NCBI GenBank assembly: GCA_964059195.1
Contig: CAXKWD010000007.1
Coordinates: 26,051,023 to 26,115,022, forward strand
Length of the DNA: 64,000 bases
Source: Ectobius pallidus
Lineage: Eukaryota > Arthropoda > Insecta > Blattodea > Ectobiidae
Direction: 5' to 3'
Shown here: piece by piece, positions 37,901 through 52,900 of the stretch
Position numbering within the stretch: position 1 is the stretch's first letter
How the letters are laid out: every line of letters starts with the position of its first letter
Notes under the pieces: generated by a model
What the model was told of the DNA's origin: nothing
The model's database searches: none
The model's input: only the letters and a program-made list of their open reading frames with translations
Program-made: the position numbers and the translations under genes

Positions 37901-40900
37901 TTAAAGTGGAAATTCGATGCACCCTAATGTACAGTACGATAACACACTTCAGATATGTTGTTACTTCTGAGTTTGTATACAAATTATACAGCTTCTAAAT
38001 ATTATAACCTCAGATTTCTCATGTTTGTAGTGTTCTAAAGAAAGTAAATTCATTGAGCAACATAGAAAAATACACCTATGCAGTTCATGGTCAGAGGGAG
38101 ACTTTTAAAATGTTTCTGTATAATTGCCATAACAAAATCGTACACATCAGATTAGGATAGAAGAGGATACATATTTTCACTTCATAATAGAACATAGAAG
38201 AGCATACATATTTTCACTTTAACATGTTACACAGTCATGCAATAGGCATCATCATTATAAACTATATTTTGGGAAACCTAATTACAGATATTTTCCATTA
38301 ATTCGTACATATGTAGACTACGTTTCCCCCACCTCATTACTCGCATTCATAATGTAACTTGTGTATAATTTGATAATCCTATATAAGATTATTATGCAAA
38401 AATATCCACCTTATACCCCCAATTAGTGCTAATGCGTTTGTAGATTTGCCTATCTTTAACATTTATTTATTTTGGTCAAATAATATAAAATCTATTATAG
38501 GAGGGGAGTCAAACTTGAAAATAGGAGTTGTGCTTACTGAGCATGTCTCTGAGGTATTGGTAGCTCACGGTACAGCCTGAAAACGTTTCTTCTAGTACAT
38601 AAACTGGCCATGAGAACACATGGAACATAACATTGAAAGTTGGATTTCATGGATTCTTGCCTGTGAACAATTTGATATGCGTGAACTATCTATTATATAT
38701 AACGTGTGGCATCCGGGCCCCGAAGCATTCTGATTAGCTCTAGAGGACAGCCAATCAGCAGCCAAGTTGCCATGAATGTTAGTATTCGTAACTAAGGTAG
38801 GCAAGGGAATCTTGGATGTTTCAATTTCTGTCAGTAGAAATAATAGCCAAAATTACTTACTAAAGAGCGCTTTCTTATCCAAAAGTTCTATCCAGTTGGT
38901 ACTTTATATAAACTTTATGTTAAACTTAAAAATAAAGTGACAGTCATCCCAGCCGGGCCATACTGAGTGAGACCAAGTCTACAATGTAGCCAATATTACA
39001 AACATGACTACATACCGATTGAATTCAGCAGACAAACAATGTTTTATGAAATGTGAGGAAGGGTAAAAGCTTCTGCATTTAGTTAAATAATGATATTTAA
39101 ATTCGGTTTAATTTAACAATGTTTTATGAAAGGTGTGGAAGGGCAAAAGCTTCTGCATTTAGTTAAATAATGATATTTAAATTCTAGGTCAGTGACAGGT
39201 TATGTTAGGTTAGGAACGTTATGTTAGTTTAGCAGCAGTATTCTGAATAGCGCGGGGTTCGTGACATGTTTTACAAAAGGTGTGGAAGAGTAAAAAAAGC
39301 TCCTATATTAAGTTAAATAATGACAGCTAAATTATATGCCAGTGACAGGTTATGTTAGGTTAGGAACAGTTATGTTAGTTTAGGAGCAATATACTGAATA
39401 GCGCAAGGTTTATCATTTTTAACATTGAATCTCTTCAGTGACGGGAAATTTTACCCTTGCACCAGCTGTTTCCCGCAGCTCGGAGGGGCACGGTCGCTAA
39501 TGTCTGAGCATTCCTGTCTACTCTATTCTGAAGGAGTTTCAAACTTTATTATTTGTCCACTTGACAGCATATAATATTATACGTTTATACTTACTAGTAT
39601 TATACTTATTATAATGGACATAACATACGGTGCTACAATAATATTGCATGGCCCACTCTATCCTAAACATAACATACCAAATTGCCGATCACTTTGATAT
39701 TGTGGTTAGCCCATCTTGATTGATTTATTTCTTTATAATGATGTCAGTGTAAATAAATATAAATAAAATATTTAAAAATATCTAGCCTAGTTGAAATTAA
39801 ATGCAGCTGCTGTTGATATAATACTGTGCATTCTATTGAAATCTACGGCTACCGATATCTGCATTATATTTTAATAGGAGTATTTTTCAGTATAAACACT
39901 CCTCACTTATGTGCAAGTAATGTAATCCATTAGAGATTTCAGACTTAATGTAATTCATTCCTAACCTGTAAGGCTGCTTTAAACATGTAACCAACATGTG
40001 ACTGAATCATACACTTACATAATTAATATTATTGCCAGTGCATTCTGTGAAATCTTTACACATAAGAATTTCTAATATCAGTGTTATATGAGTGTGAATT
40101 AAGGTTAAGAAGAAGCATAGCTATATTAAATATGTGGGCTGTTTAATCCATTGCGCTGATATGTATTAATTTCAGTCTTATTATAAAGAGAAATGTACCC
40201 TAATGTTCCTATTATAGATACTATGAATATCACTTTTACACAAGATTGTATATGTAATTTAAATAAAACACACTATTCCAACAAAATGCAATCATTCGTG
40301 TTATTTTTTGTGTCTGAGTAGATGCACTACATCCCACAATGAAAAATCATTAAGAAAAAAGAATCATAACATTATGAATCTTTCTAAATTTTAGCTGCAC
40401 GAATTGCTAGTGTGTTTATAGTTTCTGAGTGCTATAGCTTTGAAAATATTAATCCTGAGACAAGAATGAATCGGACCTTTTTTGTACGAAATTTTGTGTA
40501 CTTTAATTTTGTATCTGGAGTAATTTTCGCCAGGATTGATAAATACGGACATATGCAACAACAAAAAATAAAAAACGCAGAAAACCCACCATTCAACACC
40601 TCTCCCATCCTCGGCTCACATCCCAACATCCAGGATTTTTAATATGTGCCGTAGGTATGTACGAACAATCATGCCAAATTTCATCAATTTTTTCCATATT
40701 TTTTCACTCGATCACCATAGTTTCTAATTTGACGAGACTATAATGTACTATTTTGATGTCTTATTATAGGAAGTGTCGTTTTTGTAGTTCCATACCACTA
40801 GTAAACTTACTTATACTGTACCAATACACAAATGTCAAATAATTGCCGTATGCAAGTTGAGACGGTAGGCCCTACTACAAGCAGCGGAACGCAACTGTAC

Positions 40901-43900
40901 ACATTTGTATCGGCAATGTTTTTTCTTAACCTAATATTTAGAGCCAAGACATTTAGAACATTGCAACATTGAGGTAACTATGCGGAAACTATCCTAGGCT
41001 ATGCTGATATGAGTGAAAATAGGTAAGCAGCATCCGTACTGTACACAACAAAGATAAGAGAGCATATCCTACTCACAATCCAAATGAACTGAAGTTCGAT
41101 CAGTCTGCATGTTGTCTTCTGTGAGATCCTCAAATCTATTGCAGGACCGAAAATAACATTTTCTGAACATATCGAATTCGAAATTCTTCAAGCAACGTTT
41201 ATGCTCGGAACTTTCGACGTTGCATAACTTGACGGTAAAGCTCAAGATTCTTAAAAATACTACAGGAGTACAGGTTGCACCACTAGCCACTCTGAGCGAT
41301 CATTGGCTGCGGGATGTGACGTGGCGATGGTGACGGGCAACCCTTCACTCGTAAGAAATGAACGGAAAACAGATGGTTTTAAAACTTTAATATTTAATTA
41401 CAGCCAGCAACTATCAAGTGTTCTAACATGTCAACCCAAAGTATAAGAACTATTCTGTTAGGCTATGTGGTAGACATTGTAAAAATCGATCGGGTTTGGT
41501 TTAAAAATCGTAGTTAGCTGGTTTCATCTGCAGATGATGTCGAGGTAATTTTAATGCATGAAAAAGTTTCATGAGACTATAATCAGGACTATTTCTATTA
41601 TTGGTATTCGAAACCGACAGAAATGTGATTCACATTGTTAATTTAATTTTAATACTTCACTATTACAAAAAATTAAATTATAATTATTTAGGCTATACAC
41701 TACTTACTGAAAAAATTAATCTATACAGTACTATTTAGCTCTATATTGATTGATGAATTGCCATAAGGTAATGTATCTACCGGTAGTATATACATGTCGC
41801 CGGTGAGCCGGAATTTTCTCCCTCAGTAGTACATGCCTGTAAATGTAGTGACATAGGCCTGTTCCATTTATGCACATATAAATGTCATCGACCTGGATCG
41901 GGATAGAACCCACGAACACAGAAAGCCAGTACCATACAGACTGCGCCACCCAGGTCTACTACGTAAACCAGCAACGATTAAGATTGTTATATTACTAGGT
42001 ATCACAGTATTTTATATTGACATATAGGCTATATTAAAACATTTGATTAGTTGTTGTATGACAGGATTTTACATGACATTATCCACACTAAAGTCAGATA
42101 TTGTTTAAAATATTTATAGGTATATTACTAATCATGCAAACTACAGTACTTTAGTAATTTTTTACAAGATTTTACTTGAGATCCAGGATAACGCTTACAT
42201 TAAATTATATTAATTACATTTAAATATATTATTGCTATGTATAGATTACTTTCAACAATATATGGTATAAATAAATACAATAAGTTATTAATTACTAGTT
42301 GTTTGTTCTGATGTCTATAATAATAAGATCAAGTGTTTGTCTGTCTGTCTGTCTGTACGCGATTGCCCAGAGAAATCTACTGAACGCAAAAATCTGAAGT
42401 TTTAAACATAACTTAGATGAACTGAAGGGTAGGCGAATGCACCTCGAAGCCGGATTTTAATTTTCGCATTCGTTCGCGAGTTATGAGTGAAAAAGGGCAT
42501 TTTTTTCGTTTCGAAGCATCACTTTTCAGTTTGTCAATCAATTTCAGGTAGCTTTGCCTATTTTTGTTATACCATGGAAATCATGGCATCGCGATCACTT
42601 GAATTTTGTAAGCGCACCCTGGTCGATTCATTTGTTTATAATGTCAAAGCACGCAGATATCTGAAAATTTCTACCTAGAAAGACGAGGGATAATGAATAT
42701 AGGCCTAAATGGGCAAACATTGCTCGATTTGGATGAAACTCACTACGCAGGGGTAGTTATTTTCTCATGCTGCGCTTTCTAATCATGGAATTCACTTCAA
42801 AGCCGGATTTTAGCTGTTTCATTAATTATTAATCGTTCAGTTTAGACCTATGAATGTTTCGCGTGCAAGTGTTAATAAATATGTTTTAATTATTTTGCTC
42901 TTAATTTTTTAAAACTAATTATCGTGGGCGAAGCCGCGGGGACCTGCTAGTCTAGAATAAAGGCTAAAACAATTACATTACCAAGTAGCTACACATTACT
43001 TCCAGTAAATCATAGAATCTCTATTTAAGCCTACAATATTAATTATATCATTTGCTGAATTGTGAATTTGCTGAAATGAAATTTCAACTTTCTGCAGACA
43101 TCTAATCTATAAGACAACGAATGATATCATATAACATCAATTAACAGAAGTAAGTTATCAATGTTATACTAACTACACATAACTTACCACTAATTGAGGT
43201 ATTGTAAAATTATTTCTATACAATCTTATTTACAATAATTCCTCATTTGAGATAAAAGTTATATACATTGTTCTCGTGTCTCAGCAACATGAATGAATGA
43301 AAATGAATGGATCGGGCCCTTTCGGTCCCGTGCAGGTAGGCCACGTCTTACCAATATAAAATAAATAGAATATACTTGGTAGGGACTATATGGAAAGTAT
43401 GGGTCCAGCCCTATCTCCTTAATATATTTTAATATTAACTAAACGAAACAACGTTAAAACTGTCTCTAGGTGCAAGGATTATAATTAACTGCGAAATTTG
43501 GTAATATATCAGAATAGATCCTATAATTATCTTACATTTAAATACGTAATTCATGATAATAACATAATTGACGGCCGTCTTATCTGGGTACACAGGTTGA
43601 CCAACACGATAAACCTCATGGGAGATATAATATGGCACATTTTCGAAACACGTGAATTCGGTATGCCCTACTAAACTAATACCACTGTTCATAACCTAAC
43701 ATAACATAACATAACATAACATAACATAACATAACATAACATAACATAACACAACCTAACACAACCTAACCTAACCGCCAATAAAATAGAATCTACATGC
43801 CACTACTTACCTGCGTCGCATTCTAATCCTGCTTCGCTCAGAATCATAATATGGCTGGCGATTTTATGCGTAATAAAAATGAACTGATTGAAATGGGTAA

Positions 43901-46900
43901 AAATACAAGATCAAGTTCTAAAAACTACTAATTTCACCCCTTAATCAATTTCTTGAACAAAAGTACATCTAATGAAGTTTCCAGTTGCTAAGGAGATAGT
44001 GCTCTATTATACGCGGAAAGTATTACTGTGTTAATAGCAGTGTGGTCAAGCCTTTCATTACCCGATGGCAAATTAAAAGATTAAAGGGGTCTAGTTGTTC
44101 TACCGAAACATAAGTGGACAGAATTTTCAAACAGGAATCCATCCAAAGGAGAACTACATAACCGCAGATGACACAGGATTAGTTGGCCCAGCCACACACG
44201 GATCCAAAACTGATAAACACATTGAAACTGGCCTAGTTGCAGTAGAAAACACCATGGAGATTTATACTGAGGCGCGCAGTGCTCGGTATTCCAAACAGAA
44301 CTTCTTGGCATCCAAATGGCAGCAGTAGACTGAATTGAACGCCAACGTAAAGCAAACACATCCCCATCATACGCAATACATGTAGACTCGCAAGCGGCAC
44401 TTTTCGCTATCAAAAACACCAGAACAACACAACAAATTGGAGTTTCCATAAAAAAGAAAGACCGCCTGCGTGGTCTCGTGGTTAGCGTTGCTGGCTACGG
44501 ATCCTTAGGCAAGGGTTCGATCCCCGGTACCTCCTCGGATTTTTCTGAAGGTCTGGAACGGGGTGTACTCAGCTTCGTGATACAAACTGAAGAGCTACTT
44601 GATAGAGAAGTAGCGGCTCCGGTCACGGAAACCACAATTAACGGCCGTCGGTGTCGGCATGCTGACATGCCCCCAAACTTGCCATCTGCCTATGGTAGAT
44701 GACGCAGCGGTCGAGTGGTAAGCCTTGTCCCTTCAGGATGTAGCGCGACGGAGTTTAGTTTTTATCAGAAATAAAATAATTATAATGAAGAAAACTCAAA
44801 TTTCACTGCATTGGGCCAGAGATCATACAGGAATTCGGGGCAACGAAAGAGCCGACTATTTAGCCAAGACAGCAACCAGGTATAGAACCACCATAGATTA
44901 CAGCTCCATCCCATTGTCTCTTGAAACTTCTACTAAAATACTACATAAATATTTGGAATACTACATAAATATTTGGAATGCTACATATATAGGCCTACAC
45001 TCCGAAGCTGCACATCACACCAAACAGTTCATCCCCTCCATCCGCTGTAGACTCCCAGTACCCTTATGGCCCACCTACATACTCACATAATTTCTCACCA
45101 ATCATGGATGTTTCCGTACTTATCTCCACAGAATTAACAAAATACTCTCTCTTTTATGTAAAGTCACCGCAGACAGCTATAAACCGCAGCTATAAATCAG
45201 AGAACGGCCAACCGTTCTAACAAAGCAAACTCTGCTCCAGGTAAGCTACTGAAGTCCCACATCAACACTGTTGACGTCACAAACTTCATCAGCAACATCT
45301 TCCGCACATTTCAAAACTCTTAACATTCATTAAATGAAAATGCCCTGTGATATGCCTTTGGCAAAACACAGGTTATAAAAATCATTTGTAAATATAAAAA
45401 AATCCCTTTAGGCAGGCCTACAGGCTGAGGTAGATTTCAAAGTGCTTTTGGTTTAATTTATTATCGCTGCGCAGCACTCTTCTTTTTTAGCCTTGGCATG
45501 GCAAACCTGCAGTAAAGAGGAAGAGCCTACAATCATTTGTTTTGACAACAAGAATAGGATATAATATTCTGGGAGGCCGTGCGCAAGATCAACAATGAAT
45601 AAAATTAGCAAAGCCGCTAAACAAGACAAAATTATGATATTATAATAATTCTTTTAAGTGTTATTATTTTCAAACATTAAAATCTCGCGTCATATGAGAG
45701 CTATCAAGAAACTATTTATTGAGTTGTAGAGTACTCATCAAGAGCTTTTCAACGATACCCCACAAGACGTGGTTTCAAAAGTTTCGAATTTTCATCCCCC
45801 ACCCCCACCCTCACCCTCACTCGAACCCCCGAATCGTTGGTGTCACTGTGAACTCCGTAGCGAGTACTCTAATTTATTCAAACAAAGTTTCCCTCTATAC
45901 TTCATAGGGGCCGAGATATACATTTTTAAAAATTTCAACCCCCTCCCCCGACCACCCCCTTGGGCCAATTTTGCTCATTAACGAACTTGTCCGAACTATT
46001 GGGCCTAGAAATAACATAATAAAATTTGGTTCAAATATCTTCAAAATTACGGCCGCTATCGTGTAAAGATATATATATATATATTATATATATATATATA
46101 AATATACGAGGGGATGCTGAAAAGTAATGCCTCCAAATTTTTTTCGTCTGTTTGCAGTATAGTAGAGGTTTCGCATGTCCTGCATATTACTCAGTTGTCC
46201 TTGCTGCTGAGCTGACGCAAAGTACAACCCTCTGCCGCTAGAGGGCTAGTAACATGGCGGTCTGTAAAGTGACTATGTCGGTGTGTGAGAAACAGCGTGC
46301 TGTAATCGAGTTTCATAAACCAAAACGCATTCGAAGAACTCGTCCCCACATGGAACACCCTCTCCTTCAGCATGACAATGCCAGACCGCACACGAGCGTT
46401 GCGACGTCTGCAACGATCCGACGTCTTGGATTCACTGTCATCGATCATCCTCCATACAGTCCCGACTTGGCTCCATCCGATTTTCACCTCTTTCCAAAGC
46501 TTAAAGAACACCTTCGCGGTGTCCACTTTACAACTGATGAAGCAGTGCAAGCGGAGTTGAGGCTGTGGTTCAGACAACAAGGTCCAAACTTCTAGTGACG
46601 GGATCCACAAACTGGTCTCTCGTTGGGAGAAATGTGTGCGTCGCCAGGGTGACTATGTTGAGAAATAATTAAGTAGAAATGGAGAATAAAGATGTAGTAT
46701 TGTAATACAGTTTGGTTTATGTCAAAAGCTTTAAGGTGTTCCCGGAAAAAAAATCGGAGGCATTACTTTTCAGCATCCCCTCGTATATATAAATATCACA
46801 ATTTTTTTTTGAACGGGCGGTGGTTTCGTACTTAGGGGAGCATGAAACGTAAAGATATGAAAGAATTTTTCGAAAATCATGACATGGTATCCATTGCAAT

Positions 46901-49900
46901 AGGTAGATTTTTCTTCGAAATCTACCTAAAAAAGGGATCTAGTTTGGTTTATTATGCACTTCACACCGCAATACTTAAGTTACTAAGTTGTGTTGGATCT
47001 ATGCTTGCCGTAAATGACTTTCATTGGCTGACACAGATTTGGCATCTCATTGGTTACCCGTCACGCGCTGCCACTGCATTTTTGAGCCGTGATTCAAAAC
47101 ACACTTTTCCCGCGCCATCCATCCGCGATTCTAGGTAAGTGGCAGTTAGGTTAGGAATAGTGATATTACAGTACTTTTCATATGAGAAGTCTTTTCCTTC
47201 ACCGCCAATCACGTGTACGGGCTAAAAGACTGCCGCTAGCAGTGAGAGTCTTCCCTCCGTCTCGCCGGCTCTGATTGGACCGCGTATCTATGCAGTTGAA
47301 GGACATAGGACTTGTCATCTGCAAAGCACCTTAGTGTTAGTGACATGTTGAACTAGGTTAGTGACAGTTAGGTTAAGAATATAGACATGACTAATTATAT
47401 AGTGTTAGTGACATGTAGAGCTATGTTGGTGGCAGTTAGGTTAGAAACAGTGATATTAGCTTTGATCGCCGTCAAGTTTACAGCCATGTTTCTGAATCAC
47501 GTGACCTACGCGCAACTTGCTGCCAGCCATAATTCTCGCCTTCCAACACTCATTTTCTGTTCACAGGCTGCTATTTGTAGGTTCAAAAAGTGGCATCTTC
47601 ACTCTCATTTTCGCAAAGTTTCGGACACTTTCCACTAAAAGTAAAACGATATATAGTTTATATGGTTTATGAAGGACACAGAAGCTACAATGAAATTATT
47701 TCTTCCTGGCAGCGGAGAAACGCGTTTCAGGGGAAGGGCATTCAGAGGTGGGAGTTGAATCCAAACCATCTTCCCCTCCCGCGTAGCCGTATTCTTAGCA
47801 CGATGTGACTGCCCTGAAGACTGGCGTACGAATGAATCGTCACCCCTTCAAATGTCTGTATATAGATATAGGTTACTGCGAATTCCTCTGAGCACGGCCA
47901 GGAAGAAAGGATTTCACTGTAGAAATCACTTATTTTCAACCATCTTTAATGTGAATAAACTTAGTGCGTAATCATCGAAACCATCCCCGAATAAAGCTAT
48001 GAGTTTAAAAATTATTTTGATTTGTATAGTTTGAATTCTGGACCCAAGTATTTTGTCGCCAGAAGTCCGAAACGTTTCTGAAAAAAGGGATCTGCTGAAT
48101 ACTCATGCAAAAATGTTAATTTATTTATAGATTAAAAGTCTACTTTAGTTATTCGGAGAAGTAAAATAAACTGTGGCTGAAAATCACAGAATACACTCTG
48201 ATAATTTGGAACTTCACTACAGTAATTTGGCAATAGTCGTCATTAACCCCATAAGAAAAGTATAGTACTCCAGATTCCGTGGATAATTCCGTCATTTTAC
48301 AAAATTCAAATTTATTCCTGTTAATATGCCCAAATTCGCGAAGATGACATTTTCCTGTAAGCTTTCTGTAGTATTGTCCCGTTCCTCTGTCATTTCTGAA
48401 CAACATACGCCATACTTAATGTGATGTAGTCTTCTCGAAGCAAGCCAACAGAACATGTTTATTTTAGTTCACATATTAAGTTCTTATTTGGGGTCTACGG
48501 AATCAATTTACTTTTTGGCGAAGGAAGCTTAGATTGGATAATATTAAGAAAAATCACACTGATGTTAAGCCTTAATTCATTACTAAATACTATGTCCGTA
48601 AACTGATATAGGCAGAATCTTAAGCTTAAAAATAAGATGCTAAAATGTATAAAATACTTATTTTTCACAAAAGTGATTTTAATTAAATCTGTAGACAGGT
48701 ATTATTGACTTATTACTAGAAATTTGAACAAAGTTTTATAAAAGTTTCTAATAGATCCACCCAGAGAATAAAGCCATGCCATAGCAAAGCCAGTGCTGTA
48801 GTCTTTTGACACCCACTTGAAATAATGAAAATTGAATTAAGACGAATTACTGCCAAATAACCCTTATTACCAAATTACCGAAGTTTTCTCTACATCAAAT
48901 TCGGGATGGGAGATTATAGGATAATATTAACTCTGCATAAATAGTGGAATTTGGAGCTAGACGTGGTTCCTACTTTATTTATAGCTTGTCCTGATGTCTT
49001 TGTCTACTTTGCTACGGCCTCTATAAAAATAGTATTTTATGTCAGGAGGAACAAGGGTTTTGATACGTACCTTGCAAACAGAATGCTCCGAAGATGTAGA
49101 AGAGAGCATTATAAACAGTGAAATGAGGCTGTAGAAACTTGATTTCGTCGTTGCCATGCATTTGACCATAATAATGAAGAGACGACAGGACCAAGGCAAG
49201 GACGAGAAGAGCCACCATTACGCTCACCCACAGCGTGCCACCGAACGGTTTAAAATAGGTGTCCCATTCCAGGGCCCCGGACTCTTTCTCTGGCACGTGG
49301 AAGAATATAGAATATCTGGAAATGACAAGTCATATTAGTAAAAAGTAAAAAATAAAATATAAAAATAAATAAATTTTAAAAAATTAAAAAAAAACATTGT
49401 GCGTAAATATTGGTAGGCCTATAAGATAATTTGATGAATTGTTAGTACAGTGAACGCCGCTTAATGTAAACGCGGATACTGTTATCAGTCGGGTAATGTT
49501 ATCATTTTTACGAAGTCCCGTACGGATTAATACTGATACACTGAAAAAATGCTGTTTATTGTGATCAAAGATTCGGTTTATAAATGTTATCACATTTTCC
49601 TTTTTGCGGCTTTATTTCCAATACCTCATTCCAAATTTCGTTTTTAAGAGTTTCGTTTCTAACTCAACTGTATTGTGTTGTACTGGAGGTAGCAATACTG
49701 TTCCCAGCTCACAGGATGATCAGTTATTGGGGGTGGCATTACCTAATTTTCTCTTTCAAGTGATAAAACATGTTTCATCCCACAGTTAAGCTGCAGCTTT
49801 TGATTTATTAAGATAACAGTGTTGATATGCAGTGATGTCTAGAGTAAAATGAAAAGACTTGTGTAGGCAGGCGTTAGACATTTTGCTACGCGGTGTTCAC

Positions 49901-52900
49901 CACAGATCAGTATAGACTTCCAAAAACACTCGTGTCTTGTAACTGAGTATAGAGTATTGGTTAGTGGACTCCTAAAGGAAAGTAAAAACAATTTTAAACT
50001 TTGTTACTGTTTGAAAAATAGTTGCCTTCATTCTATTACTGTATTAGTCTATGAGTGGTTCAATGATTCACAGTTACGTATTATTTTATAAATAATTTTT
50101 TTAAATTCTGTTTTGTAGTGTATTATCTTATATATGAATAACCTTCATTTAATTCCTTCGGATACTGTTATCAATCGGTTAATATTATCAGATTAGCTGT
50201 GTCCCGAAGTGATCACAATAAGCGGCGAGTACTGTAGTTCCTGGTCTTGTGTTAGAGCTGCTGAGAATGGATCCGTAAACCTGGGTTAGATTCTGGTAAC
50301 TCCTCGGATTTTTCTGAAATAGAGAGGCCTGGAACAGAGTTCATTGAGCTTCGTCAGGACAACCGAAGAGCTAACTTATTTGGCAAAGAAGTAATGGTTG
50401 AGGTCATGAAAGCAATAATGGCCATTGGAGTTGGCATGTTGACCCAAACCCTCACTTCTCTGCCAATGAAGTCGGAAGATGGAGGTAAATGTCGCAGTGG
50501 TAGGATGGTTTATTTTATTCCCATGGAAAACATGAAAAAACATGGTCTCCCAAATGTTTTTTTAACGAATTAAATAAGCTAATTTTTTATTTCATCAAAT
50601 AGGCTACGTACCTATTCAGAAGTCAAAATAAGAAAATTCCAATTCAGCACTCAATGACCAAATATAGGCTATATATTTCAATATAGGGAAGAAATTGATA
50701 AATATTTATATATAAAATAGAAGAAATTTGTGACATATATCCAGATATCCCTTTAGTAATAGTAGAGGACTGAAATGTGAAGTCCCCCTGGTGGCGTAAT
50801 AGGTTCAGGGATGGGAGAGAGGAAAGACTGAAGGAACTAACGGTTCTAAACAAAGCTGGAAATCCGCCCACCTTCTCAAATCGAGCAGGAGTGGAATCCA
50901 ACATTGATTTAACCTTGACTAATAATAACTCAGGGGTTGGAAACTGGTGGGTCGCAGAAAATTTAACTTTGACTGATAGCAATCTAATGCAGTATATTTT
51001 TGAAATTTCCGAAGTTAAAATCATAGCCACATCAAAACCAACATGGTGTGCGGTGTGTGGCTATTATGATTTTAACTTTTTAAATTTTATCACCGAGGAT
51101 GACAGCAAGTTGGTAGAAATATACAGTCAACCCTCGATATAATGCCCCTCTTTACATGCCACCCTCGCACTGCGCCAATAAATGCAACTGAACAGATATT
51201 CTCCCATATAAAATACATAAGAAACCTCGTTACTGTGTCAATTCATTTAGTGCCAGTGAATTTAAGACAAGATTTTTACAAAATTATACCTTGTAGTGAT
51301 TTTTTTAGTTGCAGAATTTTTTGAAACTGGTGTGAATGTTTGGAAGATTATTTAAGAACACACTGTACTTTATTTCCGAGAAATGTGTGTGTTTCCCTGC
51401 CACTAACTGTAAATTTAGTGCGGTGGAAGGAGGAAGCTATGTTAAGAAGTCGGACAGATAGCCTGCGTGAGGGTGGTGCAGGCAGAAAGAGCCCTTCATA
51501 CAATGAGACATTAAAAATGTTCACTTCTTTTAGTCCATTGTCCAGTCAGCTGTTATACACTACACTACAGTTACTCAGTTACAGTTAATCACTTACATGA
51601 TTTTCAACCCCTTTGTGTACTGTAGTACTGGACATAAACTGCAATAAATTGAGTTACTGTACAGTATTTTATTTTGTGCTAAAGTTCTCTATTTGCCTTT
51701 TATTTGATTTTTACTTCATAATGCAGTACAGTATATTAATACAGCACTGTATTATGCCATTTTTATTTTAAAAATTAAATTTCGTTTTAGTGCCACCCTC
51801 GCTTTGTGCCACTAAATGTTAGAGAACGGATGGTGGCGTTATATCGAGGGTTGACTGTATTTGATTTTTAATATTTTAAAACTTTTATATTGACAAGGCG
51901 GTGCTATCGCATTTTACATTGAAGACAAGTCAGTATGGCTCTGTTTTATCAACATTGTAGGTACCTAGAAGCCAAGCAGATTTTACTGTCATTTTATTTT
52001 CTGCAGATTTATCTTTGTCCTTTTTTTTCTTCTCTCTGTTGCATTTTTAAAGCGTGCATAAATCTCCATACCAGAGTCGGGACTTGAACTCAGAGACTAA
52101 TGCATCACAACTGTAAAGCCATAGACAACACCTTAAGGAGGTCGGTTAAAAATATTTTCAAGTATTTTGAAACTTAAGAACCGCGAGCCACTTTTGGTCC
52201 ATGAAATTTGGAGGTCTCCCAAGGCAGGAACGCTAGCATTGCATTAACTGAGGACCTCAACATTTTCAATTTAGAGTTATTGTTTTGTTTTAACTTTGGA
52301 AGTGACTATGTACTCTGCGTTAGGCCACAAACCATGTGAACCACCAGTTTAGTCATCAAATCTGTAGGTCCCCAGCAAGATGAGCCTTCTCAAGGCCAGA
52401 ATTCATATGGATTGCACAGAAATACAAGATAAAAGAAAATACAAGAAACATGTAAAGTGGCACATACCTATATGTAAGTATGGGGATAGTAAAACCCACT
52501 ATCTTTGCCCTTGTCGAGGAGATTGTAGTATCAGCCACTACGGCATCCACTATGTTCTGAGGAATCAGTTGTAATAAGTCACTCCCGTTTCCAGTTAACG
52601 GATTCCAGGATAAATTATGAGGAATGAACCATTCTGTTCTGAAATATAAGAACAATTTGTAATTTTAGCCAAAAACAATACACGATGGAGATGATTACAA
52701 GCGTAGTTGAATTGATCCTCCAAGAAAATATATTTCTAACGAAAGCACACCGACATGGGCTATTTTTAATTTTTAATTGAGGAGTTAGCCCCCTTTTTTT
52801 TTGAGAATGCTCTAACAGGTCCACCATGTTCCTTTTTGTGCTACGCTTGCAAAATCTTTGGGATATTTTAATTTTTTAGTATGGTAGCCCTGTTTTCTTA

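Larger units (their letters stand above)
45402..46938. repeat. Repeat R, copy B (contains a mariner)
   Basis: Parallel to 22958-23640: ATCCCTTTAGGCAGGCCTAC start, ACCCCACAAGACGTGGTTTC-like middle, CCCTTGGGCCAATTTTGCTC, and GGCGGTGGTTTCGTACTTAG. The right end is the inverse of the left (CTTCGAAATCTACC, AAAGGGAT). Compared with copy A it has an extra stretch of about 130 bp near 45535-45665 and the mariner at 46105-46785. Confidence 0.8.

Noticed and set aside
43693..43785. Interstitial telomere
   Set aside because: Most units are ACATA, with only a few CCTAA; too degenerate for a telomere seed.
44081..44449. 122-codon minus-strand frame
   Set aside because: It is antisense to a LINE RT/RNase H remnant that explains the region better.
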